A stretch of DNA of 21,612 bases from positions 1 through 21,612 of the IMG/VR virus record IMGVR_UViG_3300047470_000449; one strand, given 5' to 3'. The stretch comes from a virus. A model generated the notes under the pieces. It was not told the DNA's origin, did not search any database, and saw nothing but the letters and a program-made list of their open reading frames with translations. Each line of letters opens with the position of its first letter. Within the stretch, counting starts at the first letter, position 1. The translations under genes were made by a program, and so were the position numbers. Of this stretch, positions 1 through 7,667 are shown piece after piece.

Positions 1-2
1 TC

Positions 3-98
3 CGCCGCCGGGGTGGTGCCGGTTATCTTTCGCCGAAGCATGACGCGACCTCGCTGATCGCTGCTGGCCTCGCGACTGATACAGATCCAAAGGCCTGA
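3..98 (+). CDS. C-terminal end of an unidentified phage protein (partial)
   Basis: An open frame enters from the left edge and ends at TGA 96-98, one base before the ATG of the next gene. The visible 31 residues run from RRRGGAGYLSPKH to DTDPKA, are rich in Gly and basic residues at the start, and show no motif I recognise. In phages with HK97-type necks, the gene before the gp6-like connector is often the major capsid protein or a small protein that follows it. This could be such a small head protein, but no function can be assigned. That it is coding is supported by the tight join to the next gene and the lack of an open alternative through this stretch. Confidence 0.55.
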   Translation, partial: RRRGGAGYLSPKHDATSLIAAGLATDTDPKA

Positions 99-99
99 T

Positions 100-441
100 A
101 TGAACGCCATATCGACCGACGAAGCAATTCAGCATTTGCGGGCGGAGGAAGATGATCGAGCGCATGTGGAGTTGCTTCTGGCGGCGGCCGAAGACAGCGC
201 GGCGCAGTTTCTCAATCGCCGGTTCTATGCAAATGCGGCTGCATTGGACACCGCTGTCCTCAACGGATCTGCCGGTTTGAAACCGATCTTGATCAATCCT
301 TCCATTCGAGCAGCGTGCTTGCTGATTTTGGGAGACCTTTACAGTAATCGCGAAGACGAGTTGGTGGGGGACGAGTTCAGCAGCATGCCTGCCGGTTCGC
401 GGTCACTGCTGACGCCGTATCGGATAGGGTGGGGGATCTAA
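100..441 (+). CDS. Phage head-tail connector, gp6-like
   Basis: This 113-residue protein resembles the HK97 gp6 / phage_connect_1 family, whose members form a ring under the portal and join the packaged head to the tail. It is mostly helical. The N-terminal stretch TDEAIQHLRAEEDD is followed by a helix with an ALLxAAEDSAAQFLNRR-type pattern typical of the family. The centre (NPSIRAACLLILGDLYSNRED) matches the family habit of a long helix ending in Y-x-N/H-R-E. The usual family length is about 90-120 aa. It begins one base after the previous stop. Its TAA at 439-441 shares its last base with the ATG of the next gene, so translation is probably coupled. The assignment is from remembered family patterns, not from a search. 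Confidence 0.82.
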   Translation: MNAISTDEAIQHLRAEEDDRAHVELLLAAAEDSAAQFLNRRFYANAAALDTAVLNGSAGLKPILINPSIRAACLLILGDLYSNREDELVGDEFSSMPAGSRSLLTPYRIGWGI

Positions 442-818
442 TGGCTCGTGGCGCAAACCAGCTTCGTGAACCGCATACCGGCGAGCTCAACAGGCGTATC
501 ACCCTTCGACTCAGATCCGATGTCCCAGCTTCGGATATGGGCCTGGAACCGGTGTTTTCTGAGCCTAGAAAACGCTGGGCGAAGATAGAGCCTGTCGGGA
601 CCGCGATATACGCCCATGGAGTTCAGACAGACAACAAGCTCACTCATCGCATCACGCTGCGCTACCACCCTAGTATCACCGATGCTCATGAAATCGTTCA
701 CGGTGAGACATTGTACCGAGTGAAACGCATCGCCGACTTGAATGGGGCGCACAGATTTACAGTCCTTGAAGTTGAGGAGTTAGGCCAACTCAAGAGCGGA
801 GGCGACATCTATGTCTAA
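441..818 (+). CDS. Phage head-tail adaptor (SPP1 gp16 / HK97 gp7 type)
   Basis: This 125-residue protein has the layout of the Phage_H_T_join family, the stopper that sits between connector and tail. It has a Gly/Glu-Leu-Asn-Arg-Arg-Ile opening (residues 11-17), a central WAKIEPV strand, then a repeated strand pattern (HRITLRYHPSIT) and an RVKRIADLNGAHRF stretch near residues 91-104. The tryptophan-containing first strand and the HRItlRY segment are hallmarks of the family. I chose ATG 441, which overlaps the preceding TAA by one base and has GGGGGA just upstream. A GTG at 429 in the same frame would add only four residues inside the previous gene. The 3' end overlaps the next gene by 8 bases. 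Confidence 0.82.
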   Translation: MARGANQLREPHTGELNRRITLRLRSDVPASDMGLEPVFSEPRKRWAKIEPVGTAIYAHGVQTDNKLTHRITLRYHPSITDAHEIVHGETLYRVKRIADLNGAHRFTVLEVEELGQLKSGGDIYV

Positions 819-1332
819 CTCCGCTTCGATTGACGGTTATCTACACGTTGAGGGTTTCGACAGCTTTGAACGAGACGCCTTCGACAAGCGAATGATTCGC
901 GCCGGGATGCGCAAAGTTGGTCTGCTGATCACCCAGCGAGCACAGATGAATCTTGCGCTGGGCAAAGGCCAGGACGGCTATCCGGTAAATCGAACGGGCG
1001 CCACGGTTGAATCGGTAAGTTTTAAGGTTTCCCGCTCGGGTTTCCTTGTCCGTATCTCCCCGACCAAGACCTCGGCGATGGAAGAGTTTTACCCGGCTTA
1101 CCTTCACTATGGGGTGAAGAAGGGTCGAAAACTCGGAAAGCTCGCACCTGGTAAGGGCAAGGGCAAATCGAACCGCCGCGCCATTGGCGCAAGGGCTGCC
1201 GCGCTTGCTGAGCGTGCCGCCGGGGCATGGCGAATCAAGCCTCGCGACAACTACATGGCCGATGCTTTGCAGGATTCATCATCGCAAGTTCAATCGATAC
1301 TTTCTGCTGCGTTTGCCGCTGCCCTGCGTTGA
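811..1332 (+). CDS. HK97 gp10-like neck / minor tail protein
   Basis: The 173-residue product resembles HK97 gp10-family proteins, which act at the neck as tail-completion factors. Visible features are the N-terminal GFDSFERDAFDKR helix and a MRKVGLLITQRAQMNLALG helix. A beta-rich middle follows (SVSFKVSRSGFLVRISPTK), then the tyrosine-containing FYPAYLHYGVKKG segment near residues 93-105, which corresponds to the family's xxExGT / yHYG region. After it lies a very basic linker (KKGRKLGKLAPGKGKGKSNRR). The C-terminus has the family's last helix beginning at the RDNYMADAL motif. It starts 8 bases inside the preceding gene with a good CGGAGG ribosome site around 798-803. With its two predecessors it forms a complete siphovirus-type neck module. 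Confidence 0.75.
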   Translation: MSNSASIDGYLHVEGFDSFERDAFDKRMIRAGMRKVGLLITQRAQMNLALGKGQDGYPVNRTGATVESVSFKVSRSGFLVRISPTKTSAMEEFYPAYLHYGVKKGRKLGKLAPGKGKGKSNRRAIGARAAALAERAAGAWRIKPRDNYMADALQDSSSQVQSILSAAFAAALR

Positions 1333-1356
1333 TCGCTGCCCCCTCCGGACACTTCT

Positions 1357-1965
1357 ATGAAACTGAACCCGATCGTTGCTCACTTGCGAGTGACGTGCCC
1401 GTCTTTTGCCGGCCGAGTTTCCGGCGGCATCGACTGGGATGCAGTCGTCGAAAGCGCCCACCTGGCGCTGCCTGCTGCTTACGTCATTGCCACTGCTGAC
1501 GCTGCGAGCTCGAGCAAAGCGCAGAACATGGTGATCCAGGACATCACTGATCAATTCAATGTGGTGATTGTTCTGGAAGCCTCTGACGAGCGGGGGCAGG
1601 CGGACAACGACATTTTGCACGATCTCCGCGCCGAGCTCTGGCGGGCCCTGGTTGGCTGGATACCTTCCGCTGAGTACGACCCCATTGAATATGGCAAGGG
1701 CGCGCTTCTGCATATCAGTCGTGCCCGAGTGGTTTACCAGTTCACGTTCTTTTCCGAGTTCCAACTAGGTCGCAATCGTGACGATGAGCCTGCCGAAACC
1801 TGGCAAGAGTTCGAGCTCGATGGTCTGCCCGGTTTCACCGGTGTCGATTTCAACGTGGACTTTATCGACCCGGCTGACCCCAAACTGCAGCGCCCTGGCC
1901 CCGATGGTCGAGTCGAGGCGACTTTCTCCGTTGAACTACCGCAACCCACTGAGGACTCTCCATGA
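1357..1965 (+). CDS. Gp37-family tail protein (Mu-like)
   Basis: This 202-residue protein fits the Gp37 family found between neck genes and gp38/sheath in Mu-like tails. The family is probably involved in tail completion or termination, but that role is inferred from position. The N-terminus (MKLNPIVAHLRVTCPSFAGRV) resembles an opening helix followed by a loop. A central strand-helix region follows (DITDQFNVVIVLEASDERGQ, then HDLRAELWRALVGW around residues 87-105). A beta-rich region ends with RARVVYQFTFFSEFQLG, which is typical of phage tail terminators. It is separated from the preceding gene by 24 bases with only a weak ribosome site. Its TGA overlaps the next ATG (ATGA at 1962). Base composition is still that of the neck genes, noticeably less GC-rich than the tail genes downstream. 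Confidence 0.65.
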   Translation: MKLNPIVAHLRVTCPSFAGRVSGGIDWDAVVESAHLALPAAYVIATADAASSSKAQNMVIQDITDQFNVVIVLEASDERGQADNDILHDLRAELWRALVGWIPSAEYDPIEYGKGALLHISRARVVYQFTFFSEFQLGRNRDDEPAETWQEFELDGLPGFTGVDFNVDFIDPADPKLQRPGPDGRVEATFSVELPQPTEDSP

Positions 1966-2174
1966 GCCGCATGACTGTGTACCCGGCCGCGGGCCGAGTG
2001 GTGCCCGACCCTGAAGCCGGCGGCGACTTGCCCGCGGAGGGACGAGATGTCCCGCGTGACGCATATTGGCTGCGTCGCCTGCAGGATCAAGACGTCACCC
2101 GCGACACGCCGAAAAAGGCCAAGGCCACCCCAACCACCCCGGCCCCGGCCACCCCTGGGAGCGCTGAAGTATGA
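1962..2174 (+). CDS. DUF2635 / Mu gp38-like small tail protein
   Basis: A 70-residue protein matching the short DUF2635 family, always found just before the tail sheath gene in Mu-like tails. The diagnostic core is present: a VYPAAGRVVPDPEAGGDLP opening, the PAEGRDVPRDAYWLRRLQDQDV pattern around residues 24-46 and a Trp-x-Arg-Arg-Leu. The last 25 residues are a low-complexity Lys/Pro/Thr/Ala tail. The biological role is unknown; presence before the sheath is the main clue. It starts at ATG 1962 overlapping the previous stop, although an ATG at 1971 is equally possible. Its stop overlaps the sheath start (ATGA, 2171-2174). The change from neck-type to very GC-rich codon use occurs within this gene. 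Confidence 0.8.
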   Translation: MSRMTVYPAAGRVVPDPEAGGDLPAEGRDVPRDAYWLRRLQDQDVTRDTPKKAKATPTTPAPATPGSAEV

Positions 2175-3655
2175 CCGTCAGCTTTAACACCATCCCCAGC
2201 GACCTGCGCGTCCCGCTGTTCTACGCCGAAGTCGACAATTCGCAGGCCAACAGCGGCGGCTCGAGCATGCCGCGGCTGATCGTGGCGCAGGTCAACGACG
2301 ACGCCACCGCGTTGGAAATTGGCCAGCTGACCCTGGTGTCGAGCCTTGGCCTGGCCAAGAGCATCGGCGGCATCGGCTCGATGCTCGCGCAGATGTACGA
2401 CACCTGGCGCCGCAGCGATCCGGCCGGCGAGGTCTGGTGCCTGCCGATCAAGGCTACCGGGACCAAGGCCGCCGGCACTGTGACCATCACCGGCACGGCT
2501 ACCGCCGGCGGTGAGCTGAACCTGTACATCGGCGGCAGCCGGGTGCGTGCGACCGTGACCAAGGGAGCCACCCCGACGGCCGCGGCCGCAGCGTTGGCGG
2601 CGGCGGTGAATACCGCCGGCCTGGCGGTGACGGCCGTGGCCGCGGTCGGTGTGGTGACGCTGACCTGCAAATGGTCGGGCCTGAGCGGTAACGACCTGGC
2701 GCTGCAGCTCAATCGCCAGGGCCGCAACAACGGCGAAGTCACACCGGCCGGTCTGACCGCGGTGGTCGCGCCGATGACCGGCGGGGTGGGCACCCCTGAC
2801 GTCACGCTGGCCTTGGCCAGCCTCGGTGATGAGCCGTTCGAGTTCATCTGTGCGCCATGGGCCGATGCCACCTCGCTGGACGCTTGGAAGGCCTTCATGG
2901 ACGATTCCAGCGGGCGCTGGAGCTGGGCCAAGCAGCTTTATGGGCATGTCTACACCGCCCAGCGCGGCACCCTCGGCGAGTTGGTCGCCTTGAGCGCCAC
3001 GCGCAACGATCAGCACGCGACCATTCACGGTTTTGAGGCGGCTTGCCCCGAGCCAGTATGGAACGTGGCGGCGGCCTATGCGGCGCGCACCGCGGTGTTC
3101 ATCTCGGCCGATCCGGCGCGACCGACGCAAACCGGCGAACTGGCGGGCGTCGCCCCGGCGCCGGCCGGTGCGCGTTTCACCCTGACCGAGCGTCAGTCGC
3201 TGTTGAACCGCGGCATTGCCACGGCCTACTTCGGCGGCGGTGCGCAGCGCATTGAACGGGCGATCACCAGCTACCAGTTCAACGCCTTCGGCCAGGCCGA
3301 TGATTCCTACCTGGACAGCGAGACGCTGCACCAGTCGGCGTATGTGATTGGCTATCTGAAGTCGCGGGTCACCAGCAAATACGGCCGGCACAAGCTGGCC
3401 AATGACGGCACACGCTTCGGCGCTGGCCAGGCCATCGTCACGCCGAACGTGATCCGCGCGGAACTGATCGCCGGCTACAGCGCGCTGGAGCAGCTGGGCA
3501 TCGTGGAAAACGCCGAGGCCTTCGCGGCCAACCTGGTCGTCGAGCGTTCGGCCACCAACCCGAACCGTCTCAACGTGTTGTACCCGCCGGACCTGGTCAA
3601 TCAGTTGCGTATCTTCGCCCTGCAGTACCAGTTCCGCCTGCAGTACGCGGTCTGA
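2171..3655 (+). CDS. Contractile tail sheath protein, Mu gpL-like
   Basis: The 494-residue product is a Mu gpL-type tail sheath subunit, which polymerises around the tail tube and contracts to drive it into the host envelope. The start (FNTIPSDLRVPLFYAEVDNS) is characteristic of the gpL family. It is followed by PRLIVAQV, LVSSLGLAKSIGGIGSMLAQM and the DTWRRSDPAGEVWCLPI segment around residues 77-93. A Thr/Ala-rich inserted domain occupies about residues 94-200. The conserved C-terminal region includes the AYFGGGAQRIERAITSYQ segment and ends with PPDLVNQLRIFALQYQFRLQ. Length matches the family (about 480-500 aa). It is coupled to the preceding gene by ATGA and followed immediately by a strong terminator, which is unusual because the tube gene lies only about 15 bases beyond. 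Confidence 0.95.
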   Translation: MTVSFNTIPSDLRVPLFYAEVDNSQANSGGSSMPRLIVAQVNDDATALEIGQLTLVSSLGLAKSIGGIGSMLAQMYDTWRRSDPAGEVWCLPIKATGTKAAGTVTITGTATAGGELNLYIGGSRVRATVTKGATPTAAAAALAAAVNTAGLAVTAVAAVGVVTLTCKWSGLSGNDLALQLNRQGRNNGEVTPAGLTAVVAPMTGGVGTPDVTLALASLGDEPFEFICAPWADATSLDAWKAFMDDSSGRWSWAKQLYGHVYTAQRGTLGELVALSATRNDQHATIHGFEAACPEPVWNVAAAYAARTAVFISADPARPTQTGELAGVAPAPAGARFTLTERQSLLNRGIATAYFGGGAQRIERAITSYQFNAFGQADDSYLDSETLHQSAYVIGYLKSRVTSKYGRHKLANDGTRFGAGQAIVTPNVIRAELIAGYSALEQLGIVENAEAFAANLVVERSATNPNRLNVLYPPDLVNQLRIFALQYQFRLQYAV

Positions 3656-3671
3656 TCCCACCACCGTTTAT

Positions 3672-3695
3672 AGCCCGCCGCGAGCGGGCTTTTTT
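3672..3695 (+). terminator. Intrinsic terminator between sheath and tube genes
   Basis: A perfect 7-bp stem, AGCCCGC (3672-3678) with GCGGGCT (3684-3690), has a 5-base loop and is followed by six T residues (3690-3695). It begins 16 bases after the sheath stop. The ribosome site of the tail tube gene (AGGAGAGAGG) starts only a few bases after the T run, so there is no room for a separate promoter and the tube gene must be reached by read-through or processing. Confidence 0.8.
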
Positions 3696-3709
3696 GTAGG
3701 AGAGAGGCC

Positions 3710-4057
3710 ATGGGCCAGAAAGTTGCGGGCACCGTTTACATCAAGGCAGACGGGGTTCAGTTCACCGTCACCGGCGGCGTGGAAGTGCCGCTGAGTGACA
3801 AGAAGCGCGAGTCGATTGCGCCGGGTTGTTTCAAGGAGGAGGACCTGGTGCCGTATGTGAAGGCCACCGTGGTCGACTCGCCGGACCTGCCGATCAAGCA
3901 AATCATGGCGGCCACCGATCAGACGGTCACAGCTGAGTTTGGTAACGGCCGGGTCTACGTGCTGGCGGGCGGCTACGTTGTCGACGAGCCGACCGCCAAG
4001 GGCGACGACGGTACCATCGACATTCAATGGGACGGCACTAAAGGAGGCTTCCAATGA
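3710..4057 (+). CDS. Phage tail tube protein, Mu gpM-like
   Basis: This 115-residue protein matches the Mu gpM tail tube family, the hexameric inner tube through which DNA passes. Typical features are the N-terminal GTVYIKADGVQFTVTGGVEV strand pair and the SDKKRESIAPG segment. Next come the highly characteristic PYVKATVVDSPDLP (residues about 47-60) and TVTAEFGNGRVYVLAGGY, with a C-terminal GTIDIQWDG. Length is normal for the family. It has a strong ribosome site (AGGAGAGAGG, 3698-3707) directly after the T run of the upstream terminator. Its stop overlaps the next gene by 4 bases (ATGA at 4054). The sheath-tube pairing is the standard Mu order. Confidence 0.93.
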   Translation: MGQKVAGTVYIKADGVQFTVTGGVEVPLSDKKRESIAPGCFKEEDLVPYVKATVVDSPDLPIKQIMAATDQTVTAEFGNGRVYVLAGGYVVDEPTAKGDDGTIDIQWDGTKGGFQ

Positions 4058-4356
4058 GTCAGGTGACGACGCACACCCTGGCCGCGCCAATTCAGGCGCA
4101 TGACGAGCTGGTGTCGGTGCTGACCCTGCGCCGGCCGACGGTAGCCGAGGCGCGCGCGATCAAGGCGCTGCCGTACAAGATCGATAAAAACGAGGACGTT
4201 TCGCTGGACCTGGACGTCGCGGCCAAATACATCGCCATCTGTGCGGCGATCCCGCCGTCGTCGGTGAACCAGATGGAACTGTCGGACCTGAACAGCCTGG
4301 CCTGGGAGGTGGCGGGTTTTTTCATGACGGCGGCATCGGCGACGTCGAAGGCCTGA
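4054..4356 (+). CDS. Tail assembly chaperone, Mu gp41-like (0-frame product)
   Basis: The 100-residue protein resembles the Phage_TAC_7 / Mu gp41 and P2 gpE family of tail assembly chaperones, which bind the tape measure protein before the tube polymerises. Family features are the TLAAPIQAHDELVSVLTLRRPT opening, an AEARAIKAL helix and a SVNQMELSDLNSLAWEVAGFF helix at the C-terminus. Near codon 88 the sequence T TTT TTC (4317-4323) allows a -1 shift into a second open frame that runs to 4484, giving a longer product as in P2 E/E' and Mu 41/42. It starts inside the previous stop (ATGA) and lies directly before the tape measure gene, the expected place. Confidence 0.88.
   Translation: MSQVTTHTLAAPIQAHDELVSVLTLRRPTVAEARAIKALPYKIDKNEDVSLDLDVAAKYIAICAAIPPSSVNQMELSDLNSLAWEVAGFFMTAASATSKA
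4317..4323 (+). promoter_or_regulatory. Slippery heptamer T TTT TTC for programmed -1 frameshift
   Basis: The 0-frame codons are GGT TTT TTC; the heptamer T TTT TTC fits X XXY YYZ, so both tRNAs can re-pair after a one-base backward slip. A possible weak CGGCA / TGCCG pairing lies downstream, but no strong stimulatory stem is obvious. Confidence 0.8.
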
Positions 4357-4484
4357 TTGCCGTGGCCTATGACCTGGCTTTTTTCTGGAAGGTTGGACCC
4401 GAACAGATGATGGCGCTGCCACTGGATACGTTCGCCGAATCGCTGGCAAACGCCCAGCGCATTAATCAAGTTCAGCAGGGGTAG
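4323..4484 (+). CDS. GpE'-like extension of the tail assembly chaperone, made by -1 frameshift
   Basis: In the -1 frame the reading continues from 4323 for 53 codons to TAG 4482-4484, three bases before the tape measure ATG. The deduced peptide contains AVAYDLAFFWKVGPEQMMAL and ends with SLANAQRINQVQQG. The DLAFFWxWxPxxM pattern is the signature of P2 GpE-type frameshift extensions. There is no convincing independent start codon with a ribosome site, so it is probably made only as a fusion to the first 90 residues of the upstream frame, giving about 143 aa. The expected heptamer T TTT TTC sits exactly at the joint. It is too short and start-less to be found by ordinary gene calling. Confidence 0.82.
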   Translation, partial: HDGGIGDVEGLIAVAYDLAFFWKVGPEQMMALPLDTFAESLANAQRINQVQQG

Positions 4485-4486
4485 CT

Positions 4487-6409
4487 ATGGCCGACAAGTT
4501 TCAACTCAAGGCTCTGATCACCGGTGTCGATAAGCTGTCTCCGACCTTGGCCGGTATCCGCAAAAACGTCGCCGGCTTTCGCAAGGGGTTGGAACGCACC
4601 GGGCTTGGCAAGATCGGCTTTAGCGATGTGCTCACGGGCGGGGCCTTGGCGGCCCCTTTCATTGCCGGCGCCGCGGCGGCGATTGAATTCGAGTCGCAGA
4701 TGGCCGATGTGAAAAAGGTGGTCAACTTTGACACCCCGGCGCAGTTCAAGGAGATGGGTGACGACATCGGGCGAATGTCCGACCGGTTGCCGATGGCCGC
4801 CAATGACATTGCCAAGATCGTCGCCGCCGGCGGGCAGTCGGGCATTGCCCGTGAGGAACTGTTGGGTTTCGCCGAGGCGGCGGTAAAGATGGGCATTGCC
4901 TTCGACCAGACCGCCGATGAGTCGGGCGACATGATGGCGAAGTGGCGCACCTCGTTCAAACTGACCCAGGGCGGCGTGGAAACGCTGGCCGACAAGATCA
5001 ACTATCTGGGCAACACCGGCCCAGCCAACACCAAGCAGATTTCCGACATTGTCACGCGGATCGGTCCGTTGGGCGAGATTGCTGGTCTGGCCTCCGGGCA
5101 GATCGCGGCGCTCGGCGCGACCATGGCCGGTGTCGGGGTGGAGCAGGACGTGGCAGCCACCGGCATCAAGAACTTCATGTTGGCCATGACCAAAGGGTCT
5201 GCGGCGACCAAAGACCAGGCCCTGGCCTTCAAAGCCTTGCGCCTTGATTCCAAGGAGGTGGCCAAGGCCATGCAGACCGATGCGCAGGGCGCGGTGCTGG
5301 ACATCCTCGACCGCATCAAGCGCGTCGACAAGGACAAACAGGCAGGGTTGCTCTCGGAGCTGTTTGGCACCGAGTCGATCACCGCGATTGCGCCGCTGTT
5401 GACCAACCTGGACCTGCTCAAAGGCAACCTGCAAAAGGTCGCGGATGCGCAGAAGTACAGCGGCTCGATGGAGAATGAGTACGCCTCGCGCGCGGCCACC
5501 ACGGCGAACAACCTACAGCTGTTACGCAACGCCGCAGCTAGTGTGGCGCGGGCCGTCGGCAGTGCCCTGCTGCCGGGGATCAATGCGGTAGTGGATAGTC
5601 TACGGCCGATGATTGGCAGCGCTGCCGAGTTGATCCAGGCAAACCCGCAGTTGGTCCGCGGCCTGGCCATCGCTGGCGGCGCCTTCACCGCATTACGGGT
5701 GGCGGTGTTTGCCGCGACCGTGGCTACCCGAGTGTTGGGGGTGGCGTTTACCGCAACACCGGTGGGCATCATAGCCGTGGCCATTGCCGCGGCAGCCGGC
5801 TTAATCGTGGCCAATTGGGAAACGGTCGGACCGTTCTTTACCGCGTTGTGGGAACTGATCAAGGCGATGGCCACACCCTTTGTGGAGTTCATGAGGGGCG
5901 TATTTGACTGGTCGCCGTTGGGCCTGATCGTTAAGCACTGGTCACCGATCACCGCCTTTTTCAAAGGCTTGTGGGAGGGCGTAAAACCGTACCTGCAGCC
6001 GATCCTGAGCATGTTCGGGATGGAGGAGGGTGGGGTCGGCCTGACCGCCAAAGTCGCTGGCTATGCCGACGAACAACGGCAACGCAATGCTGGCGCCGGT
6101 GGCGGCACCGGTGCCTTCCTGCAGGCCAATGCGGTGAGCATTGCCAAGGGTCAGCAGAGCGAACGCAGCCTGACCCAGCCCGGCCTCGCGCCGGGGCAAC
6201 TGTTGCGTCCGCCGGGGCTGCCGGCGCCGGGCGCGCTGCTGCAGTCGGGGCTGGCAAATAACCGCACGCAGTTGGAAGGCGGCCTGGTGATGCGCTTTGA
6301 GAATGCCCCGGCGGGCTTTCGGGTCGATCCGGGGACGACCAATCAACCGGGGCTGTCGATCACGCCGAAAGTGGGCTACCGCTCGCTGTCAGGGAGTAAG
6401 CCGGAATGA
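4487..6409 (+). CDS. Tail tape measure protein
   Basis: The 640-residue product is a TP901-type tape measure protein, which sets tail length and is threaded through the tube. The N-terminus (FQLKALITGVDKLSPTLAGIRKN) is typical. The TP901 core follows at about residues 60-260, with the ESQMADVKKVVNFDTPAQFKE segment, a LPMAANDIAKIVAAGGQSGI helix and an ALGATMAGVGVEQDVAATGIKN segment. Strongly hydrophobic stretches lie near residues 45-67 and 390-440 and could insert in the host membrane during DNA entry. The last about 110 residues are Gly/Pro/Gln rich. The gene starts three bases after the frameshift product stops, with AGGGG as ribosome site, and its end overlaps the next start by 4 bases. 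At 640 aa it is short, consistent with a Mu-length tail. Confidence 0.93.
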   Translation: MADKFQLKALITGVDKLSPTLAGIRKNVAGFRKGLERTGLGKIGFSDVLTGGALAAPFIAGAAAAIEFESQMADVKKVVNFDTPAQFKEMGDDIGRMSDRLPMAANDIAKIVAAGGQSGIAREELLGFAEAAVKMGIAFDQTADESGDMMAKWRTSFKLTQGGVETLADKINYLGNTGPANTKQISDIVTRIGPLGEIAGLASGQIAALGATMAGVGVEQDVAATGIKNFMLAMTKGSAATKDQALAFKALRLDSKEVAKAMQTDAQGAVLDILDRIKRVDKDKQAGLLSELFGTESITAIAPLLTNLDLLKGNLQKVADAQKYSGSMENEYASRAATTANNLQLLRNAAASVARAVGSALLPGINAVVDSLRPMIGSAAELIQANPQLVRGLAIAGGAFTALRVAVFAATVATRVLGVAFTATPVGIIAVAIAAAAGLIVANWETVGPFFTALWELIKAMATPFVEFMRGVFDWSPLGLIVKHWSPITAFFKGLWEGVKPYLQPILSMFGMEEGGVGLTAKVAGYADEQRQRNAGAGGGTGAFLQANAVSIAKGQQSERSLTQPGLAPGQLLRPPGLPAPGALLQSGLANNRTQLEGGLVMRFENAPAGFRVDPGTTNQPGLSITPKVGYRSLSGSKPE

Positions 6410-7665
6410 GTGAATGGCGCGACCGTAAGCAAGGCGCCTCCTTTCGGGGGGTGCCGTTCCTGGTGGACACCGACAGCGTGCCTGTCGGTCGGCGGACTCA
6501 GTTGCATGAGTTTCCGCAGCGCGATCAACCCTTTGTCGAAGACCTGGGGCGGCGTACCCGGCACTACAAGTTCACCGGGTTTGTCGCCGGTGAGGATTGC
6601 CTGGCGCAGCGCGACCGCCTGCTGACCGCGCTGGACAAGCCCGGTTCGGGCGAGCTGGTGCATCCGTGGTTCGGCCGCCTCACCGTCACCGCCGGCGAGT
6701 GTGAGGTGTCGCATGCGCGCAACGAGCTGGGCCTGGTGCGCTTCAGCCTGGAGTTTATCGATGGCATGCTGGCCTTCCCGGTGCAGTCGGCGAATACCCG
6801 TCGGCAACTGACGGGCCAGGCTCCGAGCCTGCTGGCTTCGATCAAGGGCCGCTTCAACGCGGTGATGGCGCCGGTGGACATGGCACGGCAGCGGGCCACC
6901 GCGCTGCGCTTGGCGCTGTCGGGTGCCCTGGGCTATGCCTTGAAGTTCCTGCAGCCGGCGTCCAGTTTGGGCACCGACCTCAACGGCCTGGTGGCCTCGC
7001 TGATGAACGGGCCGGGGGCGTTTGCCGACAGCCTGCTCGCTGGGATTAGCGGCCTGTCGCGCGCGTTCGACGGCTACGGTTCCAGCAGTGCGTTCCAGGG
7101 CAGTAGCGCCAAGGCGACGGAGGTGGCGGCGTTATCGGCTACGGCGCCGGCCACCGAGGACGTCGAGGTGGCAACGATCCAGGCCGCGGTGATTGCCCTG
7201 GTGCAGGACGCGGCACTGCTGGATCTGCTGCTGGACATGGCCGAGGTGCCGGTGGCGATCCGTCCGGGCGTGAGCGCGCCGGCGGCGCTGGATGTGCAAC
7301 TGGCGCAACAAGGGCCGACGGTGGTCGCCGGTACCGCGGTCGAGACAGCGGTGCCGGTCGCCGAGGATGTCCTGGTCGTGCGTGACGCGATCAGCGAGGC
7401 GTTGTGGTCGGTGGCCGGTGAGAGCCCGCCGGAACACTTCGGCACGTTGAGCGAGGCCCGCTTGGCCGTGGATCGGCACTTGACGGAAGTGGCGCGCAGC
7501 GGCGTGGGCCTGCGCAGCTATGCCCCGGCCGAAACCGTCTCAGCCCTGGTGCTGGCCCATGCGCTGTATGGCGATGCCTTGCGCAGCGGGGAAATTGTCG
7601 AGCGTAACCGTGTGCGTCATCCGGGATTTGTGCCGGCCACCGATCTCCAAGTAGCGAAGGCCTGA
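6406..7665 (+). CDS. Mu gpN-like DNA circularisation / baseplate hub protein
   Basis: This 419-residue protein matches the DNA_circ_N family (Mu gpN / gp43), a baseplate and tail-tip component thought to influence injected DNA. The diagnostic N-terminal domain (about residues 3-95) contains WRDRKQGASFRGVPFLVDT, a GRRTQLHEFPQRDQPFVEDLG stretch and TRHYKFTGFVAGEDC. It continues with the GSGELVHPWFGRLTV pattern shared with late-control and hub proteins. The remaining 300 residues are Ala/Val-rich and helical, with little recognisable sequence. It overlaps the tape measure stop by ATGA and is followed after two bases by gpP. Naming follows the family; direct DNA circularisation is not proven for this protein. 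Confidence 0.9.
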   Translation: MSEWRDRKQGASFRGVPFLVDTDSVPVGRRTQLHEFPQRDQPFVEDLGRRTRHYKFTGFVAGEDCLAQRDRLLTALDKPGSGELVHPWFGRLTVTAGECEVSHARNELGLVRFSLEFIDGMLAFPVQSANTRRQLTGQAPSLLASIKGRFNAVMAPVDMARQRATALRLALSGALGYALKFLQPASSLGTDLNGLVASLMNGPGAFADSLLAGISGLSRAFDGYGSSSAFQGSSAKATEVAALSATAPATEDVEVATIQAAVIALVQDAALLDLLLDMAEVPVAIRPGVSAPAALDVQLAQQGPTVVAGTAVETAVPVAEDVLVVRDAISEALWSVAGESPPEHFGTLSEARLAVDRHLTEVARSGVGLRSYAPAETVSALVLAHALYGDALRSGEIVERNRVRHPGFVPATDLQVAKA

Positions 7666-7667
7666 CC

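Noticed and set aside
429-440. GTG start at 429 for the head-tail adaptor
   Set aside because: ATG 441 overlaps the previous stop in the usual coupled way and has a G-rich ribosome site; the four extra residues are not family-like.
2087-3664. 525-codon open frame on the minus strand
   Set aside because: It is antisense to the tail sheath gene, which is unmistakable by sequence; the reverse product is an Arg/Gln/His-rich shadow.
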